DNA of 34,431 bases from NCBI GenBank assembly GCA_021108325.1, contig JAIORB010000059.1, positions 1 to 34,431 of the forward strand, written 5' to 3'. Under the pieces are notes generated by a model. The model saw only the letters and a program-made list of their open reading frames with translations, did not search any database and was not told the origin of the DNA. The position numbers and the translations under genes are program-made. Numbering within the stretch: position 1 is the first letter of the stretch; each line of letters starts with the position of its first letter. Positions 23,256 through 31,388 of the stretch are shown one piece after another. Origin of the DNA: Bacteroidales bacterium. GTDB lineage: Bacteria; Bacteroidota; Bacteroidia; Bacteroidales; UBA12077.

Positions 23256-24164
23256 CTACCAAATAGGCCTTCTTCTTCTGATTTCAACTATTCTTGTTAC
23301 TCCATCTTGAGTTATTTCCGCAAGGTTATCGCATGTTCCGTCACCATAATCTATAACTATTTCAGATTGGTCACCTATAATTACAACACGAACACCCGAT
23401 ACAAAGTATCTGAAACATCCAGGTTCATTAATTCTAATAAGCGGAGTTGTTATTTCACCGGTAATATCGGTTCCATCGGCTAAAGTTCCATACGATGAAC
23501 CCGTAACCTCAATTACATCATCATATTTATAATGAGTATCTGAGCCTTCGATAACTTCACGAGTGCGTTCGGCATACCATGTAATAGTTCCCTGGTCATC
23601 AGATAAAATCATAGCACCATCAACAACTACATCACTTTGTCTATTTCCGGCATCGTTAATAATTCTATGTACATGCTTTGTTCCGGTAAGCTGATTGTCA
23701 TCAACAAAATAATCTTCGAAAGAGTATATTATTTCTACACCATCTTCGCCCCAATAATGTCCATAATGATTTATAAAGATTTTACCTCGTCGCTCGCGAC
23801 CATCGTTGCATAAACAATTTACTTCGCCAAAATCGATGGTAACGCTTACTGTATCGTTTCCATAAACTCTTGTAACTGTTGCACAGGGACTTAGTCTGTT
23901 ATAATTGCCATAAGTTGACATTTCGCTTGTTGATTTTGTTGTTGCATTGTCGAGATAGTCTATGGCTTCATCACCAATATCTTCAATTTCATCGAATACC
24001 TCTTGTGCATACGATTCATCAATTAAATTAGTGTATTCATCTTCATTACTACTTAGATTCTCACTTTCCTCGCATGAGAAAAGAAATACTGTTAACAATA
24101 CCATTGTTAACAGAGTAAAGATTTTGTAAATTTTCTTTGTTTGGATTAATAGATTTGTTTTCAT
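23256..24164 (-). CDS. Bacteroidota lipoprotein with conserved beta-rich repeats
   Basis: This 302-residue lipoprotein has a lipobox (FLFSC) near residue 31. An acidic linker leads to a domain with two related motifs: VTIDFGEVNCLCNDGRERRG (about 107-126) and VIDYGDGTCDN near 277. Repeated D-[FY]-G-x-x-x-C plus N-G-x-x-R-x-G-x-[IL] patterns are found in an uncharacterised lipoprotein group of Bacteroidota that I know only as hypothetical. The C-terminal part is beta-rich (ITWYAERTREV, EVTGSSYGTLADGT). Its promoter at 24252-24304 carries the same direct-repeat box as the gene starting at 21483, so it probably belongs to the regulon of the nearby OmpR-family regulator. Confidence 0.82.
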   Translation of the reverse strand: MKTNLLIQTKKIYKIFTLLTMVLLTVFLFSCEESENLSSNEDEYTNLIDESYAQEVFDEIEDIGDEAIDYLDNATTKSTSEMSTYGNYNRLSPCATVTRVYGNDTVSVTIDFGEVNCLCNDGRERRGKIFINHYGHYWGEDGVEIIYSFEDYFVDDNQLTGTKHVHRIINDAGNRQSDVVVDGAMILSDDQGTITWYAERTREVIEGSDTHYKYDDVIEVTGSSYGTLADGTDITGEITTPLIRINEPGCFRYFVSGVRVVIIGDQSEIVIDYGDGTCDNLAEITQDGVTRIVEIRRRRPIW

Positions 24165-24251
24165 GATTTTAAATTTTTGTTTTAGTAATAATTTAAATTA
24201 ACAATTTACTGTACAGTGTAAATTTTAATGAGCAATTAAAACTTTATACTC

Positions 24252-24304
24252 ATTTTCTGAAAACAAATCTAGTATGTGAAAATGAAGCGAAAATGAAGAA
24301 ATAA
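24252..24304 (-). promoter_or_regulatory. Promoter with OmpR-type direct-repeat box, copy B
   Basis: Read on the minus strand, TTCAT direct repeats (24297-24293 and 24286-24282, 11 bp apart) are followed after 10 bases by the -7 element TAGATTTG (24271-24264). Spacing and flanks are the same as in copy A at 21562-21614. Transcription would start near 24257, about 90 bases before ATG 24164; the conserved ATTTTCTGAAAAC block lies at the predicted start. Confidence 0.8.
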
Positions 24305-24341
24305 TAAGTTGTGATTTATTTTACAATAATTATTTAATGTT

Positions 24342-24349
24342 TAAATTTG
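24342..24349 (+). promoter_or_regulatory. -7 element of the small lipoprotein gene
   Basis: TAAATTTG matches TAnnTTTG and lies 23 bases before ATG 24373. No clear -33 box is seen at normal spacing. It is divergent from copy B of the direct-repeat promoter. Confidence 0.35.
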
Positions 24350-24372
24350 AATAAATGTAAAAATTGTTGATT

Positions 24373-24747
24373 ATGAAAAAGCTAACTTATTTAATTTTAT
24401 TACTTAGTATTCTTGGATTTGTATCATGTGGTAGTTCGGGAACCGAAAAAGAAAACTCTACCCAGAAAAAAGAACAAAAATCTGATGAAATTAAGGATTG
24501 CGATGATTTTTTAGCTAATTATGAAGAATGGGTTGATGACTATATAAAAGTACTTGATGATTATTTAAAAAATCCCGGTGATGAAACTGTAGCAACACGT
24601 TTTATGGAGCTAATGCAAGAAGCTATGGAATGGAGCACAAAATGGGTGGCCTTGGCTGATTGTGCCGATAATGAAGAATATGAACAAAAATTTGAAGAGA
24701 TTTCAAAGAAAATTGAAACCAAGTTAAAAGAACTGGGAATAGAATAA
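24373..24747 (+). CDS. Small lipoprotein (DUF6591-like)
   Basis: The protein has 124 residues from ATG 24373; the in-frame TTG at 24364 only adds three residues before the signal peptide. The lipobox is GFVSC, followed by a Ser/Gly/Lys/Glu linker. The mature domain is helical and acidic: DCDDFLANYEEWVDDYIKVL, FMELMQEAMEWSTKWVAL, ADCADN and KFEEISKKIETKLKELG. The two Cys (in DCDDF and ADC) could form a disulphide. The pattern fits small Bacteroidota lipoproteins that I recall under DUF6591. It is divergent from the regulon lipoprotein gene and has its own strong terminator. Function unknown. Confidence 0.82.
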   Translation: MKKLTYLILLLSILGFVSCGSSGTEKENSTQKKEQKSDEIKDCDDFLANYEEWVDDYIKVLDDYLKNPGDETVATRFMELMQEAMEWSTKWVALADCADNEEYEQKFEEISKKIETKLKELGIE

Positions 24748-24751
24748 ATCT

Positions 24752-24785
24752 AATCAGCCGATCAATTTTGATCGGCTGATTTTTT
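24752..24785 (+). terminator. Rho-independent terminator
   Basis: AATCAGCCGATC (24752-24763) and GATCGGCTGATT (24770-24781) form a perfect 12-bp stem with a 6-base loop followed by a T-run. It starts 5 bases after the small lipoprotein stop. Confidence 0.9.
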
Positions 24786-24904
24786 ATATACCTTTTTAAT
24801 CGTTACGAATAAATTTTCTTCCTTAACAGGTTAAAATATTTTGAAATAATTTCTGTTATATAAATAAGTTTTAACCTGAATTTTAAATCAAATCATAATT
24901 TATA

Positions 24905-26194
24905 ATGAAAAAGGCAGTCTTTCTACTCTATGTTTTTTTATTAAGTATTAATAGTATTGGTCAAAATAATCTAGATGAATTAAAATTTTTAATTCTTTCT
25001 TCAAAATATTCAGAAGCACTTGATACTTGTAATTCGTTTATATCAAACAATCCGAATAATCCTGAATTATATTATTATCAGGCATTAATTAATAAATTAT
25101 CATTTCGTTATTCAGAGGCAGATATATCGATAAAAAATGCACTGGTATTAGATTCAGCTAATATTAATTATTTGGCTGAATATGGATTTATATTACTAAA
25201 AAGAGATAAGGAACGAGAAGCACAAAAAGTGTTTGAGAAAATAATTGAGAAAAATTCGTATCATATAAGTTCCGGAATATCTTTAAGTAATATTTACTTA
25301 AAACAAAAGCAGTACGAAAAAGCAAAGAATATTTTATTGAATTTATATTCAAACGATACTACAAATGGATATTTTGCCAGAAATATGGGTCTTTGTAGTA
25401 TTAAATTGAAAGATAGCAAAAATGCTATTAAATGGTTAAAAAGGGCTATCGAACTAGATAGTACTGACATTAAAGCTTATGAATATATTTCGCTCGTTTA
25501 TACTTCAAAAAAAGAATTTGATTTAGCATTGGAAAACCTGGAAAAAGCAAACCGGTTTGATCCTCAAAATATTGATTTGTACATTAATATTGGTGATATT
25601 AATGTTATGCGAAATCATAATTACAAGGCTATTCCTGCTTATTTAAAAGCCTATGAGTTAGATAAAGGTGATTATGTAATTTCTAAAAATATTGGAATAT
25701 GCTACTTTAAAGTTAAAAAGCTTAAAAAAGCTAAATACTATTTAGATATTGCGAATTCTTTAACTGTGGATTTGCAGGTATATAAGCATCTGGGAAATAT
25801 TCACATGGAGTTGAATCAATCAGATTCAAGTATATTCTACTATAATAAAGCATTGAAATTATTAAAACCCGATAATAATTTGATTTTTGAGATTTTGGTT
25901 GATAAGGCAGAAAGTTATTATGCTTTAAATAATTTCGAAGAAGCAATTGAGGTGTATGAAAAAGCATTGGAATTAGATCTTTCAGGCGATTTTTGGATAA
26001 GTTATAAAAAGAATAAAATTATAATAGATATTGCTGCAATTTACCAGGATAAATTAGGTGATAAATTAAAAGCTATTGAGTACTATGAAAAAGTTATTGA
26101 ACCTGAAATTGCAATTAATAAAAATTACTATACTTACGCACAGCAACAAATAACCAAGCTAAAAGAAGAGTTGTTTTTTGAAGGTAAATTATGA
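24905..26194 (+). CDS. Exported TPR-repeat protein
   Basis: This 429-residue protein has a signal peptide (ends INSIGQ) and about ten tandem tetratricopeptide repeats filling the rest. Typical units are PELYYYQALINKLSFRYSEA, AIKWLKRAIELDSTDIKAY, ALENLEKANRFDPQNIDLY and AIEVYEKALELDLS. It is thus a periplasmic helical scaffold for protein-protein contacts, without an enzymatic domain. It is transcribed alone, starting about 120 bases after the upstream terminator. The binding partner cannot be told from sequence. Confidence 0.88.
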   Translation: MKKAVFLLYVFLLSINSIGQNNLDELKFLILSSKYSEALDTCNSFISNNPNNPELYYYQALINKLSFRYSEADISIKNALVLDSANINYLAEYGFILLKRDKEREAQKVFEKIIEKNSYHISSGISLSNIYLKQKQYEKAKNILLNLYSNDTTNGYFARNMGLCSIKLKDSKNAIKWLKRAIELDSTDIKAYEYISLVYTSKKEFDLALENLEKANRFDPQNIDLYINIGDINVMRNHNYKAIPAYLKAYELDKGDYVISKNIGICYFKVKKLKKAKYYLDIANSLTVDLQVYKHLGNIHMELNQSDSSIFYYNKALKLLKPDNNLIFEILVDKAESYYALNNFEEAIEVYEKALELDLSGDFWISYKKNKIIIDIAAIYQDKLGDKLKAIEYYEKVIEPEIAINKNYYTYAQQQITKLKEELFFEGKL

Positions 26195-26252
26195 TTTAGA
26201 AAGATGATAATTTAGTATTTTAGGTTTGCTTTATTAAAAAAAAGTTTCTTTT

Positions 26253-26594
26253 TTAGTTAATTACCAATAACTCATCAATTAAATTACCATCTTCATTAAA
26301 GATGTGTGAGTATGTTCCTAATTCGAAATTGTTTTGTCTTAAAAAAATATCTAATATAACTTCAATTGATAATCCCGGCGAATTAAGACTTTCAATATAA
26401 ATTACAACATTATCTAATTTTATTCGTAAATCGTCAGGATGTGTATTTGTAGGAAATTCATTTTTTAGATTTTGTTGACCTTTATTCGAAAATGATTCAT
26501 ACAGTAAGCTCTGAAGACTAATTATTGTCTCATCAATTAACTCGGTTTTACTTTTTTGGGCAAATACTAAAGTTTCAATTGCTTCTTTTTCCAT
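26253..26594 (-). CDS. Hypothetical small protein
   Basis: This 113-residue cytosolic protein has no signal peptide or membrane segment. The N-terminal half is helical (MEKEAIETLVFAQKSKTELI, TIISLQSLLYESF). The C-terminal half is mixed, with DDLRIKLDNVVIYIESLNS and FNEDGNLIDELLVIN. I recognise no family. It converges on the TPR gene, with an A-run/T-run hairpin at about 26238-26254 between them. The well-balanced composition supports a real gene. Confidence 0.65.
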   Translation of the reverse strand: MEKEAIETLVFAQKSKTELIDETIISLQSLLYESFSNKGQQNLKNEFPTNTHPDDLRIKLDNVVIYIESLNSPGLSIEVILDIFLRQNNFELGTYSHIFNEDGNLIDELLVIN

Positions 26595-26722
26595 AAGTAT
26601 TTTATATAAGTTCTAAAAAATTATATAACAGAAAAATATAGGAGAGAGTAGTAAATAAATTACTTTTTAGATCGAGCACTATATTATTACGTAAAATTTA
26701 TAGAATTATTATGTGAAAGCAT

Positions 26723-26749
26723 AAAAAAACCTGCTTCGTATTGAGCAGG
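26723..26749 (-). terminator. Terminator of the oxidoreductase operon
   Basis: On the minus strand CCTGCT (26749-26744) pairs with AGCAGG (26735-26730), followed by seven T. It lies 23 bases after the stop of the oxidoreductase gene. Confidence 0.8.
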
Positions 26750-26772
26750 CTTTAGTATAGTTAATAAAACTA

Positions 26773-28527
26773 CTAATTAATTAGATTTTGAGCGTAATCT
26801 AATCCTTTTTTTATGAATTCCTTTGTTATCTTTCCTGTTGGATCGACTGTTTCATAAATACGTTCCGGAACTTCAAGCTTTTCGATTCTAAATCCTTCTC
26901 GCATCTTAAATTTATATTTATTTAAATGAATTTGTTTTCCTATTTCATGTAGTTTGTTTTCATTAAGATCAAATCCCAATAATTTAATAGCTTCACTTAC
27001 TAGTTTGAGCTCATAAATACCACGAGCAAAAAAGCAAACTGCAATACTTGATAGAATTTGCCGTATTGCTTCTTCGTCAAGTAATTTGTTAACAACTTGT
27101 TCCGGGCTTAAATCAACATTAATCAATTCCTTTTGATCAATAGAATAACCTCCATTATCTAAATGACTATGTCGTGCACCAAGCAAGAATCCCAAATAAC
27201 CAGCAGGTCCTGTATGATATCCGGGCATTTCATTTTTCCCAAATTGCATAGCAAATTCTTTTCCGCCGTAAATTTTTGAAGCATAATCAACACCATGTGC
27301 ACATGCTTTAAGAAAAACAGTTGTGGGTTTAGAAATATTTTTAACCAATTCAATATATTTTTCTGCATCGCCCCAGTTAATTGACATGTCACCAAGATCA
27401 CTTTCACTAATCATATTTTTTTCGAACATTTCTGTAATCCATGCCAGGATAACACCCATACTCATGGCATCAACACCTACTTGCTCAACTATATCAATAA
27501 GCTTGAGTAAAGCTTTTGGTTCGGTTATGCCAACCATGGTTCCTAAGGAATATATTAATTCAAAATCGTAACAAACCGGGATTGTTTTGTAAAAATATGG
27601 ATCATCATCGTAAGCTTCTCTTAAATATGCGAGGTGTATACAAGCTACAGGGCAATGTGCGCAAGCAACACGACGCGCTAAATGATTTTTTGCCATTTCT
27701 TCGCCGGTAACAGGGCCAATGTCTTCTGTTGAGCTCATTTGAAGGTTTTTTACAGGTAATGCCTTCATTGAATTCAAAGATTTAATGTTAATAGCTGTAC
27801 CCACATCATGATACTTCTGCATTAATGGCGATTCGGTTGCAGCTTTATAAATTTGATCATATAATGCTCTGTATTCCTTTTTATTTGTAACTTCAATCAT
27901 CTGTTTGCCCGAAATCACAATTCCTTTAAGCATTTTACTACCAAAAATAGCTCCTAAACCCAATCTTCCAAAATGGCGATAAGTTTCGGTGGTAACATTA
28001 GCAAATGTTGCCATATTTTCACCAGCCTGTCCGATTCTGAAAATAGCCCTTAATCCTTCTCCTCCTTCTGATTGACGCATAACTCTAGCAGCTATTGAGC
28101 CATCTTTCATTCCCCAAAGAGTAGTTGCATTTTTAAACAGAACCTTGCCATTGCTTATGGAAAGATAAATTGGTAGTTCGCTTTTACCTTTAATAACAAT
28201 AGCTCCGTAACCGGCCATACGAATAGCAATTGCACTTCGACCACCGGCATGACTTTCACCTAAATCGCCTGTGTGAGGTGATTTAAACATGGCACAAGTT
28301 TTTGATGCTAAAGGAAAAGCACCTGTTAATGGTCCGACAGCAAATATAATTGGTGACTCCTTGGCAAAAGCATCAATTCCTTCAGGACATTCCTCCAATA
28401 ACAGTTGAGTTGCTACTCCGGTTCCACCTAAATATTTTTCAAAAAGATCTTTACGATCTTTAACAAAATATCTTTTCTTAGTTAAATCAATATATAAAAC
28501 TCTCGATAAAGTATCATTTTCAATCAT
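26773..28527 (-). CDS. Aldehyde ferredoxin oxidoreductase-family protein (tungsten/molybdenum-pterin)
   Basis: This 584-residue enzyme belongs to the AOR family, which oxidises aldehydes or related substrates with a bis-pterin tungsten (or molybdenum) centre and one [4Fe-4S] cluster. The N-terminal domain (about 5-205) has GGTGVAT and SHAGGRSAIAIRMAGYGAIV. The cluster ligands are C289-x2-C292-x3-C296 and probably C498, close to the spacing in Pyrococcus AOR. The usual DxxGL(C/D) pterin motif before the last Cys reads SSIAVC, and the usual YATSxRGxCH region reads GARHSHLDNGGYS, so it is a divergent subgroup (perhaps like E. coli YdhV) of unknown substrate. Start ATG 28527 has AAGGAG six bases upstream; the longer start would lie inside the ferredoxin gene. 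Confidence 0.92.
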   Translation of the reverse strand: MIENDTLSRVLYIDLTKKRYFVKDRKDLFEKYLGGTGVATQLLLEECPEGIDAFAKESPIIFAVGPLTGAFPLASKTCAMFKSPHTGDLGESHAGGRSAIAIRMAGYGAIVIKGKSELPIYLSISNGKVLFKNATTLWGMKDGSIAARVMRQSEGGEGLRAIFRIGQAGENMATFANVTTETYRHFGRLGLGAIFGSKMLKGIVISGKQMIEVTNKKEYRALYDQIYKAATESPLMQKYHDVGTAINIKSLNSMKALPVKNLQMSSTEDIGPVTGEEMAKNHLARRVACAHCPVACIHLAYLREAYDDDPYFYKTIPVCYDFELIYSLGTMVGITEPKALLKLIDIVEQVGVDAMSMGVILAWITEMFEKNMISESDLGDMSINWGDAEKYIELVKNISKPTTVFLKACAHGVDYASKIYGGKEFAMQFGKNEMPGYHTGPAGYLGFLLGARHSHLDNGGYSIDQKELINVDLSPEQVVNKLLDEEAIRQILSSIAVCFFARGIYELKLVSEAIKLLGFDLNENKLHEIGKQIHLNKYKFKMREGFRIEKLEVPERIYETVDPTGKITKEFIKKGLDYAQNLIN

Positions 28528-28936
28528 GATTAACTCCTTTCTCATCTTTAACTAACTCAAGTACTTCGTAAGGACAATACTCAACACAATAACCACACTG
28601 CACACATATTACAGGTTTGTCTTGCTCTTCGTTCCAAAATACTGCATCTATAATACATGCATCTTTACATAAACCGCACCCAATACATTTTGATGATATT
28701 AAACGAACTCCGCCACCTTTTTGTGGAACTAGCGCTCCTGTTGGACAAACACTGGCACAAGGAGGATTTTCGCAAGAGCGGCATACTATAACCGTGTAAC
28801 CTCTTGAGATTCCTCCGGCAGATTTTACTCCGATACACGTATTTGATAATCCTGCATTACCACTTCTTCTCGAGCAAGCAAACATACAGCTCTGACAGCC
28901 AACACATCGCATTGCATCCTTTACAGCTAATTTCAT
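28520..28936 (-). CDS. Four-cluster [4Fe-4S] ferredoxin partner of the oxidoreductase
   Basis: This 138-residue electron-transfer protein has sixteen cysteines in four groups: C11-14-17-21, C52-55-60-64, C84-87-90-94 and C111-114-117-121. This is the pattern of the NrfC/HycB/DmsB-like polyferredoxins with four [4Fe-4S] clusters. It has no signal peptide, so it is cytosolic. It overlaps the oxidoreductase start by 8 bases and is the promoter-proximal gene, as in the YdhY-YdhV pair of E. coli and the AorA/AorB pairs of anaerobes. It should carry electrons from the pterin enzyme to or from a carrier. Confidence 0.93.
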   Translation of the reverse strand: MKLAVKDAMRCVGCQSCMFACSRRSGNAGLSNTCIGVKSAGGISRGYTVIVCRSCENPPCASVCPTGALVPQKGGGVRLISSKCIGCGLCKDACIIDAVFWNEEQDKPVICVQCGYCVEYCPYEVLELVKDEKGVNHD

Positions 28937-29164
28937 ATGAGCATTTTTTATTTATAAACTTTGGAAGTACTAAATAATATATAAATTTCTAATAAATAGC
29001 AATAAGAATCAAGGATTTGTGAACAAAAATCATAAAAAAAAAAGAATAAAACTCTCAATATATTCAAATGTAGCATTTAAAACGTTTGCGGAATATATTC
29101 AGAATTAAGTTTTTTGTTTTTTAATGTAGATGATATTTCTTAATTTTATCTAAATGAAAAGTTA

Positions 29165-29839
29165 ATGATTATGCAACTCAATCTTTTTGAAAAATTCATA
29201 TTGTTAGCACTGGATCAAAAGAAAGGAAAGTTTTTGATTGATGCTTTATCGTTAAATTATGGTATTGCAGGAGCTATATTGTTAGAACTTTCAGAGATGA
29301 ATAAGATCTCTATTCAGAATAAAAAAATAATTGTTACTGATAAAATGCTAACAAAGATTTCTATTGTTGATGATTGTATTAAACTAATAAATAATTCAAA
29401 GAAACCCCGAAGAGCAAAGTATTGGATTAATAAAATAGGAAACAAGTCATCCGGTTTTAAAAAACTCATTTTGAATGATTTGTATAATGAAAAGATTATT
29501 AGAATTAATAGGTCAACTTATATTTGGGGTTTATTTACATTTTATAAATATCCACTAATAAATACGAAGCTTGTTGATGAAATTAAAGTAAAATTGAAAA
29601 GAATAGTTTTAGAGAGCAAAAAAACTGATTTAGAAAGTTTATTATTATTAAGTTTAATGAACTCTTGTAAATTAACAAGAGTACTATTTACAAATAGAAA
29701 AGAACATCGGGCAGCAAATAAAAAAATTAAAGAACTTACTAAAAGTATTGAAATATCTGAAGCTGTAAGTCAAACTTTAAAAGAAATACAATCAGCAGTT
29801 TTAGTTGCTACAACTTCGACATTTGTTGGAGCATCATAA
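29165..29839 (+). CDS. GOLPH3/VPS74 (GPP34) family protein
   Basis: The protein has 224 residues. The N-terminus (LFEKFILLALDQKKGKF, then YGIAGAILLELSEMNKISI) and the beta-hairpin WGLFTFYKYPLIN match the GPP34 family, whose eukaryotic members bind phosphatidylinositol 4-phosphate at the Golgi. Bacterial members are known mainly from actinobacteria and some Bacteroidota and have no firm function. The C-terminal helices (LESLLLLSLMNSCKLTRVLF, then ATTSTFVGAS) are also typical. ATG 29171 is an alternative start two codons in. It stands alone, convergent to the transporter gene. It is probably a peripheral membrane protein, by analogy. Confidence 0.85.
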   Translation: MIMQLNLFEKFILLALDQKKGKFLIDALSLNYGIAGAILLELSEMNKISIQNKKIIVTDKMLTKISIVDDCIKLINNSKKPRRAKYWINKIGNKSSGFKKLILNDLYNEKIIRINRSTYIWGLFTFYKYPLINTKLVDEIKVKLKRIVLESKKTDLESLLLLSLMNSCKLTRVLFTNRKEHRAANKKIKELTKSIEISEAVSQTLKEIQSAVLVATTSTFVGAS

Positions 29840-29866
29840 TCGAGATAATTGATAAAACTTAGTAAG

Positions 29867-31048
29867 TTAATTTTTAGCTTTCAATACTTTCAACTGCATT
29901 ATTAAGGTAATTAGAGCTAATACAAAAAATACGATTCCCGATAAAAGTAAGGCAGCCTGCAGACTAAAATTATCAGTATACCAGCCAACAAGCGGGCCAA
30001 TAATGGCAAAGAATATTCGAATAACAAAGTTTCTAACTGAAAGCACTGTTGCTCTGATATCTGAATCGCACAATTTGTTGATATAATCTTTTAAAACAGG
30101 AGTTGCAATTCCACGGACAATGTAAAAAATTAAAAGCACACCAATTCCCCACATAGTATTTATTCTACTCACAATAATATAACCTGCAGGAATTAAAAGA
30201 GTTATCCCAATCATGGTTTTTGTCTGTTTTAGGTTCCTTTCAATTCTGTGTGCGATCATTGCACTAAACCCAACTGTAAGATTAAGGATTGTCCATAACA
30301 CACCAAATAAACCTATAGGGAGTAATATAAGATCAAAGTAAGGTTGAACAAACCATGCCATTGTTAATGTTGAAGCGCCAATTACTGAAGAAAATATGAT
30401 ATTCCATTTAAGCTCATAATTATCGTGTAAGGAATATTTTACAATTTTTAAAATACCCGTAAATTTCATTTTAACCAGTTTCTTTTTCCTGATTGGTTCA
30501 ATAAGAAGTAAGGCTGCCGGTATTCCGACAAAGGCTACCAGTGTTTGTGCGTAATAAGGATATCTTAAACTTAAAGTAGCTAATAATCCACCTGATATTC
30601 CTGCAATTGCTTCAGCAAAATTACCAATGGAAACCATCTTTCCCTCATATTTAATGTATTTATTTTTTTTGCCCGATTCAAGTAATGAGTCATATAACAA
30701 AGCGGAATCGGCTCCGGAAATTAAACTTTGTCCAAGTCCTAAAATAATTTCAGCAATTAGGAAGCCTACAAAACCATATGAAAAACTATAAGTCAGAAAT
30801 CCGAAAAAACCTAAAATTGTTCCTAAAACTAAGGTAATTTTTCTGCCTAAAACATCGGCTAAATAACCTGATGGAATTTCTAATGCAACAATCGCGATAG
30901 AATAAATGGCCTGTAAAATAAATATATCCCGCATTTCTAAGCCATTATCTTTGTAGAACAATACCACAATGGGCATGAAAAGCATAAACCATTTGGCTAT
31001 CTTAATTATATAAAGCTTAAGAATATTCGATTGTACAGATTGGTTCAT
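29867..31048 (-). CDS. MFS transporter
   Basis: This 393-residue membrane protein has about twelve predicted helices in two halves. The loop between helices 2 and 3 carries the MFS motif A variant SGYLADVLGRKITLVLG. A cytosolic loop of about 30 residues (EPIRKKKLVKMKFTGILKIV) separates the halves. It resembles the drug/solute efflux type of the MFS_1 group, but the substrate cannot be told. The -7 element at 31068-31075 fits a short leader. No regulator or enzyme is co-transcribed. Confidence 0.9.
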   Translation of the reverse strand: MNQSVQSNILKLYIIKIAKWFMLFMPIVVLFYKDNGLEMRDIFILQAIYSIAIVALEIPSGYLADVLGRKITLVLGTILGFFGFLTYSFSYGFVGFLIAEIILGLGQSLISGADSALLYDSLLESGKKNKYIKYEGKMVSIGNFAEAIAGISGGLLATLSLRYPYYAQTLVAFVGIPAALLLIEPIRKKKLVKMKFTGILKIVKYSLHDNYELKWNIIFSSVIGASTLTMAWFVQPYFDLILLPIGLFGVLWTILNLTVGFSAMIAHRIERNLKQTKTMIGITLLIPAGYIIVSRINTMWGIGVLLIFYIVRGIATPVLKDYINKLCDSDIRATVLSVRNFVIRIFFAIIGPLVGWYTDNFSLQAALLLSGIVFFVLALITLIMQLKVLKAKN

Positions 31049-31067
31049 TTGCTAAAATAATAGCTTG

Positions 31068-31075
31068 CAAATATA
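31068..31075 (-). promoter_or_regulatory. -7 promoter element of the MFS gene
   Basis: On the minus strand TATATTTG matches TAnnTTTG and is followed by C. It lies 19 bases upstream of ATG 31048. No exact -33 TTTG is seen. Confidence 0.45.
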
Positions 31076-31288
31076 TCTTATTCGTAATATAAATTGGTTA
31101 ATATGATGATAAACAATTTTAGTTGTTAGTAATAGTACGTAAAAGGTTATTTTATATGCTATAGAATTGTGAAACCTTTAGGAACTGATAATACATACCA
31201 TTAAATTATCCGGTTTAAATATTTGTTAATATAAGTTCGTTTGTTTCAATAATATTCGAATTTTTACGTTGTGTATATAATCTGTTTT

Positions 31289-31317
31289 TTTGTCGTAAAA
31301 TAAAAAATGGTATCTTG
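31289..31317 (+). promoter_or_regulatory. Promoter of the coiled-coil membrane protein/vWA lipoprotein unit
   Basis: A -33 TTTG (31289-31292) is followed after 18 bases by TATCTTG (31311-31317), one base short of TAnnTTTG. Transcription would start about 65 bases before ATG 31389. Confidence 0.45.
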
Positions 31318-31388
31318 CATTTTATTAGATACATTATTATTCGGATTCAAAAGAGTAACCATAAATTATAAACTAAATATTATTTTCC

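Larger units (their letters stand above)
31049..31388. other. 340-base divergent intergenic region
   Basis: It holds the -7 box of the MFS gene (31068-31075) and a promoter-like pair for the plus-strand gene: TTTG at 31289-31292 and, 18 bases later, TATCTTG at 31311-31317. A loose inverted repeat AAAGGTT/AACCTTT lies at about 31140-31180. I see no open frame or RNA gene in the rest. Confidence 0.5.

Noticed and set aside
28528-28545. Longer start for the AOR-family gene at 28545
   Set aside because: ATG 28527 has AAGGAG six bases upstream and gives the family N-terminus; the longer start runs further into the ferredoxin gene.
29840-29866. Terminator between the GPP34 and MFS genes
   Set aside because: AACTTAGTAAGTT followed by T-rich sequence gives only a 5-bp AT-rich stem.
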